A stretch of 19,385 nt of DNA from Sphingobacteriales bacterium (GTDB lineage: Bacteria > Bacteroidota > Bacteroidia > Chitinophagales > Chitinophagaceae): NCBI GenBank assembly GCA_947463665.1, contig CANHUD010000015.1, positions 1-19,385 on the forward strand. Reading direction: 5' to 3'. The position numbers and the translations under genes were made by a program. Of the stretch, positions 14,975 to 19,385 are shown in pieces. Each line of letters starts with the position of its first letter. The first letter of the stretch is position 1. The notes under the pieces are model-generated. The model was not told where the DNA came from. It did not search any database and was given only the letters and a program-made list of their open reading frames with translations.

Positions 14975-17900
14975 TTAACTGCATCCCATGCTGTTCCCGC
15001 AGTTCAGACACTTGTAACAGGTGCCACTGCGCACCGTGATGTGCCCACAGGTATTACAGGCAGGAGCATCACTCTGCATGCTCTTCATGAATTCCTGTGT
15101 ACCATCAGCCTTCACCCCTGCCGTAGCGGTCTTCTGCACTTTCATTGGCTGCGGAAAGGCTGCTCCGGTTGCCGGTCCGATCACCCGTACGTCAGACAAT
15201 TCCGGCTTTGTTGAAGAGGGCATATCCCATTCTTCTTCTCCTGTATTGCCAATCTCGGGTTTGTCGGTAATATGCACCAGATCTGTACGATTCAGATATT
15301 CATACGCCAGACAACGGAAAACAAAATCGACGATGGATGTTGTAGAACGAATATTTGGATGATCTACCATACCGGCAGGTTCGAATTTGGTAAAGATGAA
15401 TTTCTCTACAAACTCTTCCAGAGGTACTCCATACTGAAGGCCTACGGAAACGGCTATCGCAAAGGAGTTCGTCAGACTGCGAAGGGTTGAACCTTCTTTA
15501 GCCAGATCAATGAAAATCTCTCCCAGCGTTCCATCGGTATACTCCCCTGTTCTCAGGAACAGAGCCTGCCCGTTGATTTTCGCCTTTTGCGTAAACCCTC
15601 TGCGTTTGGCTGGCAGAGACTTGCGCTCCACGATCCTGGACAACTGGCGTTTCAGTTTGGTATCAGGCGCGGCCTGCATGCGCTTCTGTAATTCATCCAG
15701 CAGTTCTTCCACAGTCAGTTTCCCCACATCGATCAGGTTGCTGTCAACGGATCCGACCTCCACTTCTGCAGTATCTTCTTCTTTTTTCTTCTTATCGCTT
15801 TTATTGCTCAGCGGCTGCGAGAGTTTTGATCCGTCGCGGTACAGCGCACAGGCCTTCAGTCCCAGACTCCAGCTCAGATAATACGAATCAGCGATCTCTT
15901 CGATCTTTGCTTCATTAGGCAGATTGATCGTCTTGGAGATGGCTCCGCTAATAAACGGCTGGGTGGCCGCCATCATACGGATATGCCCGTGTGCATGAAT
16001 GTAACGCTCTCCTTTCTTACCGCACTTGTTCGCGCAGTCAAATACCGGCAGATGTGCGTCCTTCAGGAAAGGAGCTCCTTCCACGGTCATGGTCCCGCAA
16101 ATATAATCATTGGCTGCATCGATCTGCTCATCGCTGAACCCAAGCGCTTCCAGCATGTTCCAGGAGAAATCGTTGTACTGCTCCGGCTTGAAGCCCAGAC
16201 GCTTCATACATTCTTCCCCAAGATTGAAAACGTTGAATACAAAACCAATCTCAAAAGCCGATTTGGCCGTATCGTCAAGTTTTTTGATCTCATCCGCAAT
16301 GAACCCTTTCTCACTCAGCGTCTGGTGGTTGATATAAGGGGCCCCATTAAACGTGGCAGCTCCAACCGCATATTTAATGATAGCGTCCCGCTCTTTTTCA
16401 GAATAGCCAAGGTTTCTGAGGGCACTGGGGATTGACTCGTTGATAATCTTGAAATACCCGCCGCCCGACAATTTCTTAAACTTTACCAGTGCAAAATCGG
16501 GTTCCACACCTGTGGTATCACAATCCATGACCAACCCAATAGTGCCTGTAGGAGCAATCACCGTTGCCTGTGCATTGCGGTATCCATACTTCTCCCCCAT
16601 TTCCACAGCATCATCCCATGCCTTGCAGGCAGCCTTAAGCAGATAATCCGGGCAATAACGGGCCTTAATCCCCTGTGGTTTAATGCTGATGCCTGCGTAT
16701 GCATCCTCCGCATCGTATGCAGCAGCACGATGGTTGCGCATAACCCGCAGCATATCTTCCTTATTCTCCTCATATCGGGCAAATGCACCCAGATGTTTGG
16801 CGATCTCCGAAGATGTTTTGTACGATACCCCGGTCATGATCGCTGTGATGGCTCCGGCAATACCACGCGCTTCCTCACTGTCGTACGGAATGCCACTTAC
16901 CATCAGCATACTGCCCAGGTTGGCAAACCCAAGCCCAAGCGTACGGTATTCGTAACTCAGCCGGGCCACTTCCTCACTGGGAAACTGCGCCATCAGCACG
17001 GAAATCTCTAAAACGGTTGTCCACAGGCGAACCGTATATTCAAACCCTTTTACGTCAAACGTGTTGGTAGACTCTTCAAAATATTTGCGCAGATTCACCG
17101 ACGCCAGATTGCAGGCAGTATTGTCGAGGAACATATACTCACTACATGGATTGGAAGCACGGATGGGACCGCCTTTCGGACAGGTATGCCACTCATTGAT
17201 GGTGGTATCGTACTGCGTTCCGGGATCGGCACAACGCCAGGCAGCGTAGGAAATCTTATCCCAAAGGGCTTTCGCAGGTACTTTTTTCATCACCCTTCCA
17301 TCAGAACGGGCGGTCATCTCCCAGTCTTCCCCCTTCTCCAGTTTCTCAAAGAACGAATTGGGAATCCGGACAGAATTATTGGAGTTCTGACCAGATACTG
17401 TCCGATATGCCTCTCCTTCATAATCACTGGCATATCCCGCTGCAATCAGCGCCGCCACTTTCTTCTCCTCCTCTACTTTCCAGTCGATGAACAGCTCGAT
17501 CTCCGGATGGTCCAGATCCAGACAAACCATTTTCGCTGCCCTGCGGGTGGTACCACCACTCTTGATCGCACCGGCCGCACGATCGCCGATTTTCAGGAAG
17601 CTCATCAGTCCGGAAGAGGTTCCTCCGCCGCTGAGCTTTTCGCCCTCTGCCCGGATGTTGGAGAAATTAGTACCTACACCGGAACCATATTTGAAGATCC
17701 GTGCTTCACGTACCCAGAGATCCATGATTCCTCCGGCATTCACCAGGTCATCTTCCACACTCAGGATAAAACAGGCATGGGGCTGCGGACGCTCATAGGC
17801 AGAAGTGGATTTTTTCAGCTGGCCATCTGCAGGGTCCACATAATAATGCCCCTGAGGTTTCCCTTTTATTCCATAACTCTCATATAAACCTGTGTTGAAC

Positions 17901-18316
17901 CATTGAGGAGAGTTCGGAACACAAGCCTGGTTGAGAATCGAATACACCAGCTCTTCATAAAAAATCTGTGCATCTTTCTCTGAAGCAAAATAACCATAAC
18001 GCTCGCCCCAAACTTTCCAGCAATTCGCCATACGATGCGCAACCTGCCGTGCAGATGTCTCACGACCAAGGGAGCCGTCAGGCTGAGGAACTCCGGCCTT
18101 CCTGAAATATTTTTGCGCAATGATATCCGTAGCGATCTGGCTCCATGTTTTGGGAACCTCCACATTCGTCATCTCAAAAACCTTCTCCCCGCTGGGATTC
18201 CGTATTACTGATGTACGAAGGTCGTATTCGAACTGATCAAACACGCTTACATCCTCTTTTGTGAACTGCCGGCGGAACTGCAACCCGCCCGAATGCTGAA
18301 CTGTTTTCTTTGCCAT
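14975..18316 (-). CDS. nrdJ: Adenosylcobalamin-dependent (class II) ribonucleotide reductase, 1113 aa
   Basis: This single-chain enzyme reduces ribonucleotides to deoxyribonucleotides using a radical from adenosylcobalamin, needing no NrdB subunit and no oxygen. The active site shows N389, the thiyl cysteine C391 and E393 in SNPCSEYMFLDNTACNLASVNL. The reducible pair is C182 (HACFILSVEDD) and C402. Further barrel motifs are KYGSGVGTNFSNIR (209-222) and APTGTIGLVMDCDTTGVEPDF (588-608). After a charged linker (about 832-860) comes a TSCPD domain (about 900-1010). The tail has CxxC motifs at C1087/C1090 and C1100/C1103/C1106, ending NSMGCS; such a Cys-rich tail re-reduces the active site. The ATG at 18316 has a clear AGGAG 8 bases upstream, unusual among these genes. 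A terminator follows. I see no cobalamin riboswitch in the leader. Confidence 0.95.
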   Translation of the reverse strand: MAKKTVQHSGGLQFRRQFTKEDVSVFDQFEYDLRTSVIRNPSGEKVFEMTNVEVPKTWSQIATDIIAQKYFRKAGVPQPDGSLGRETSARQVAHRMANCWKVWGERYGYFASEKDAQIFYEELVYSILNQACVPNSPQWFNTGLYESYGIKGKPQGHYYVDPADGQLKKSTSAYERPQPHACFILSVEDDLVNAGGIMDLWVREARIFKYGSGVGTNFSNIRAEGEKLSGGGTSSGLMSFLKIGDRAAGAIKSGGTTRRAAKMVCLDLDHPEIELFIDWKVEEEKKVAALIAAGYASDYEGEAYRTVSGQNSNNSVRIPNSFFEKLEKGEDWEMTARSDGRVMKKVPAKALWDKISYAAWRCADPGTQYDTTINEWHTCPKGGPIRASNPCSEYMFLDNTACNLASVNLRKYFEESTNTFDVKGFEYTVRLWTTVLEISVLMAQFPSEEVARLSYEYRTLGLGFANLGSMLMVSGIPYDSEEARGIAGAITAIMTGVSYKTSSEIAKHLGAFARYEENKEDMLRVMRNHRAAAYDAEDAYAGISIKPQGIKARYCPDYLLKAACKAWDDAVEMGEKYGYRNAQATVIAPTGTIGLVMDCDTTGVEPDFALVKFKKLSGGGYFKIINESIPSALRNLGYSEKERDAIIKYAVGAATFNGAPYINHQTLSEKGFIADEIKKLDDTAKSAFEIGFVFNVFNLGEECMKRLGFKPEQYNDFSWNMLEALGFSDEQIDAANDYICGTMTVEGAPFLKDAHLPVFDCANKCGKKGERYIHAHGHIRMMAATQPFISGAISKTINLPNEAKIEEIADSYYLSWSLGLKACALYRDGSKLSQPLSNKSDKKKKEEDTAEVEVGSVDSNLIDVGKLTVEELLDELQKRMQAAPDTKLKRQLSRIVERKSLPAKRRGFTQKAKINGQALFLRTGEYTDGTLGEIFIDLAKEGSTLRSLTNSFAIAVSVGLQYGVPLEEFVEKFIFTKFEPAGMVDHPNIRSTTSIVDFVFRCLAYEYLNRTDLVHITDKPEIGNTGEEEWDMPSSTKPELSDVRVIGPATGAAFPQPMKVQKTATAGVKADGTQEFMKSMQSDAPACNTCGHITVRSGTCYKCLNCGNSMGCS

Positions 18317-18410
18317 AGCGATTCTCCTGATAGGTTTGTGGTTAGATGATAGTAATGGATTTTACATCGTTGAGTGACGACGAAAATAGACCTGCCAGGG
18401 ATAGTAACAC

Positions 18411-18429
18411 GATGTTAAATATCAACATC
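18411..18429. repeat. Inverted repeat GATGTT-N7-AACATC upstream of nrdJ
   Basis: Six-base arms are separated by seven bases; CAC before the left arm and ATGTG after the right arm extend the symmetry with a two-base offset. It is about 95 bases upstream of nrdJ and directly beside the first DnaA-like box. It does not fit the 16-base NrdR box consensus. It may be an operator for another regulator. Confidence 0.35.
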
Positions 18430-18430
18430 A

Positions 18431-18439
18431 TGTGGATAA
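18431..18439 (-). promoter_or_regulatory. Consensus DnaA box upstream of nrdJ
   Basis: TGTGGATAA is the exact complement of the high-affinity DnaA box TTATCCACA. It lies 115 bases upstream of the nrdJ start. DnaA binding upstream of ribonucleotide reductase genes is known in E. coli (nrdAB). A perfect 9-mer arises by chance about once per 130 kb of double strand, so its location upstream of an nrd gene supports function but does not prove it. Confidence 0.5.
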
Positions 18440-18475
18440 GGAATGGAAATCCACACCCCTGCACAATTTTTCGAT

Positions 18476-18484
18476 TTATCCACC
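18476..18484 (+). promoter_or_regulatory. Near-consensus DnaA box (8 of 9) upstream of nrdJ
   Basis: TTATCCACC differs from TTATCCACA only at the last base. It is in opposite orientation to the perfect box, with 36 bases between them. A weaker 7-of-9 match, AAATCCACA, lies between the two at 18448-18456. Confidence 0.4.
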
Positions 18485-18620
18485 GTTAACAGGCGTTTGT
18501 CCAATAAAAAAATTTGGCAGAATAACCTTTTTCTGCATTCACCGACCACACTGTATTTTGTCCATTTTTTTCGGCTTATGTCCCACAAAAACATCATTTT
18601 TGCCGGGAATCAGCCTATTG

Positions 18621-19385
18621 ATGCCATCCATATACAAACAACTCACTACTCGAAAAGCATCCGGTGAAAAAAGCTTTGCCATCCTGCTTGACCCGGATAA
18701 AACAGACTTGTCAGTCGTGCCAGACATTTGCGCTCTGGCCACAGAAGCCCATACCGATTTTATTCTGGTAGGCGGCAGCCTTCTGGTTTCTGACCAGCTG
18801 GATCAGCTGGTGAGAACAATCAAGGCCGAATGTCCGATCCCGGTCGTCCTTTTCCCAGGTAGCCCCAGCCAGCTTTCGCCCCTGGCCGATGCACTTCTCT
18901 ATCTATCGCTCATATCCGGCCGCAATCCGGAACTGCTGATCGGTCAGCATGTATTATCCGCTCCGGCAGTTCGCAACAGCGGATTGGAAATCATGTCAAC
19001 AGGCTATATGGTGATAGACGGCGGCGCACCTACAACCGTTTCCTATATCAGTAACGCATTGCCTATCCCACACGATAAAAAAGATATTGCCGTCTGTACC
19101 GCAATGGCTGGGGAAATGCTGGGCATGAAACTGCTCTATCTGGATGCCGGCAGCGGTGCACGCCAACCGGTCAGCGAAGCCATGATACACGCCGTTTCCA
19201 TGCATACCCACATCCCGCTAATTGTGGGAGGAGGCATTAGAACCCCCGAAAAAGCCCGTGCCGCGGCGGCTGCCGGAGCAGATATGGTAGTGGTGGGAAA
19301 TGCCCTCGAAAAAGACATTTCCCTCATAAAAGACATAAGTGCGGCAGTTCACCAGGCAGTAGATAGTAAATTTAACGCGACAAAC
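18621..19385 (+). CDS. Geranylgeranylglyceryl/heptaprenylglyceryl phosphate synthase family protein (3' end outside window)
   Basis: Family members join a polyprenyl diphosphate to sn-glycerol 1-phosphate, making the first ether bond of archaeal-type lipids; Bacteroidota carry group II versions. The 255 residues seen form a TIM barrel with family motifs: FAILLDPDK (19-27), FILVGGSLLV (47-56), VVLFPGSPSQLSPLADALLYLS (75-96), LLIGQHV (105-111), GYMVIDGGAPTTVSY (128-142), LLYLDAGSGA (171-180), PLIVGGGIRTPEKARAAAAAGADMVVVGNALE (199-230). The last segments form the phosphate-binding site. The family is usually about 230-255 aa, so only a few C-terminal residues can be missing; no stop occurs before the window ends. 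ATG 18621 is the only sensible start because the upstream ATG at 18578 is out of frame. It is divergent from nrdJ. The prenyl chain length used cannot be told from sequence alone. Confidence 0.92.
   Translation, partial: MPSIYKQLTTRKASGEKSFAILLDPDKTDLSVVPDICALATEAHTDFILVGGSLLVSDQLDQLVRTIKAECPIPVVLFPGSPSQLSPLADALLYLSLISGRNPELLIGQHVLSAPAVRNSGLEIMSTGYMVIDGGAPTTVSYISNALPIPHDKKDIAVCTAMAGEMLGMKLLYLDAGSGARQPVSEAMIHAVSMHTHIPLIVGGGIRTPEKARAAAAAGADMVVVGNALEKDISLIKDISAAVHQAVDSKFNATN

Larger units (their letters stand above)
18317..18620. other. 304-base divergent intergenic region, nrdJ / GGGPS-family gene
   Basis: No gene is supported here; short open frames lack coding features. It holds the nrdJ ribosome-binding site (AGGAG at 18325-18329, minus strand), a six-base inverted repeat at 18411-18429, one perfect and one near-perfect DnaA-box-like 9-mer (18431-18439 and 18476-18484), and two copies of TTTGTCCA (18496-18503 and 18557-18564). 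Neither gene has a clean TTG/TAnnTTTG promoter; TATTTTCG near 18386-18379 on the minus strand is one base off the -7 consensus. Confidence 0.6.

Noticed and set aside
17186..17887. Open frame of 233 codons on the plus strand opposite nrdJ
   Set aside because: It lies fully within the conserved N-terminal half of nrdJ and shows no recognisable protein features.
18405..18440. NrdR boxes upstream of nrdJ
   Set aside because: The ACACGATG and ATCATGTGG pieces do not form the tandem 16-base ACACWATATATWGTGT pattern.
18317..18620. Cobalamin riboswitch in the nrdJ leader
   Set aside because: I could not find the conserved B12-box or the extended stem pattern; the gap between the candidate promoter zone and the start is also short. 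A covariance-model search (Rfam Cobalamin) would settle it.
1..19385. Mobile elements, CRISPR arrays, defence systems, tRNA or rRNA genes
   Set aside because: No transposase, integrase, regularly spaced repeat, tRNA cloverleaf or defence-type domain was seen on either strand; the genes are core metabolic and envelope functions.

Overview
The window looks like a chromosomal segment of a Bacteroidota bacterium, probably of the Chitinophaga/Sphingobacterium side of the phylum. The evidence is a fused murF-alr gene, gliding-motility genes gldF and gldG, a secreted protein with a type IX secretion (T9SS) C-terminal sorting domain, promoters of the TAnnTTTG type, and mostly absent Shine-Dalgarno sequences. 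The family-level placement is a guess. I see no tRNA, rRNA, CRISPR array, transposon or phage gene; most of this is conserved core genome.

Layout. (1) 1-675: the 3' half of fumC on the + strand, closed by a strong intrinsic terminator built from small tandem repeats. (2) 8226-745: six tightly packed minus-strand genes, in transcription order gldF, gldG, a TerC-family membrane protein, murF-alr, lspA and a small lipoprotein. The first four are separated by only 3 to 17 bases. A candidate promoter lies before lspA. (3) 8386-10596: a plus-strand 736-aa T9SS cargo protein followed by a near-ideal terminator. (4) 10662-11510: a divergent pair, an A-type Fe-S carrier (minus) and methylmalonyl-CoA epimerase (plus). 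(5) 13818-11507: acpP, fabF and rnc on the minus strand, the classical fatty-acid/RNase III order, with a good promoter before acpP. The rnc stop codon overlaps the mce stop codon in one CTAG. (6) 13946-14861: a GNAT acetyltransferase and a YcxB-like membrane protein, convergent. (7) 18316-14975: a large class II (adenosylcobalamin-dependent) ribonucleotide reductase, nrdJ, with a clear terminator. (8) 18621 to the end: a geranylgeranylglyceryl/heptaprenylglyceryl phosphate synthase family gene, divergent from nrdJ and running off the window.

Functional links. Several genes serve the cell envelope: murF-alr (peptidoglycan precursor), lspA (lipoprotein maturation), gldF/gldG (gliding/T9SS-associated ABC transporter), acpP/fabF (fatty acids) and the prenylglyceryl phosphate synthase (ether-lipid-like product). 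Both nrdJ and the methylmalonyl-CoA pathway, to which mce belongs, depend on adenosylcobalamin.

I found no convincing previously undescribed multi-gene system. The points most worth a second look are a pair of DnaA-box-like sites upstream of nrdJ, an Asp-to-Asn change at an expected metal-binding position of RNase III, apparently leaderless promoters for rnc and the Fe-S carrier, the gldFG-terC-murF/alr-lspA gene run, and the bacterial GGGPS-family gene.
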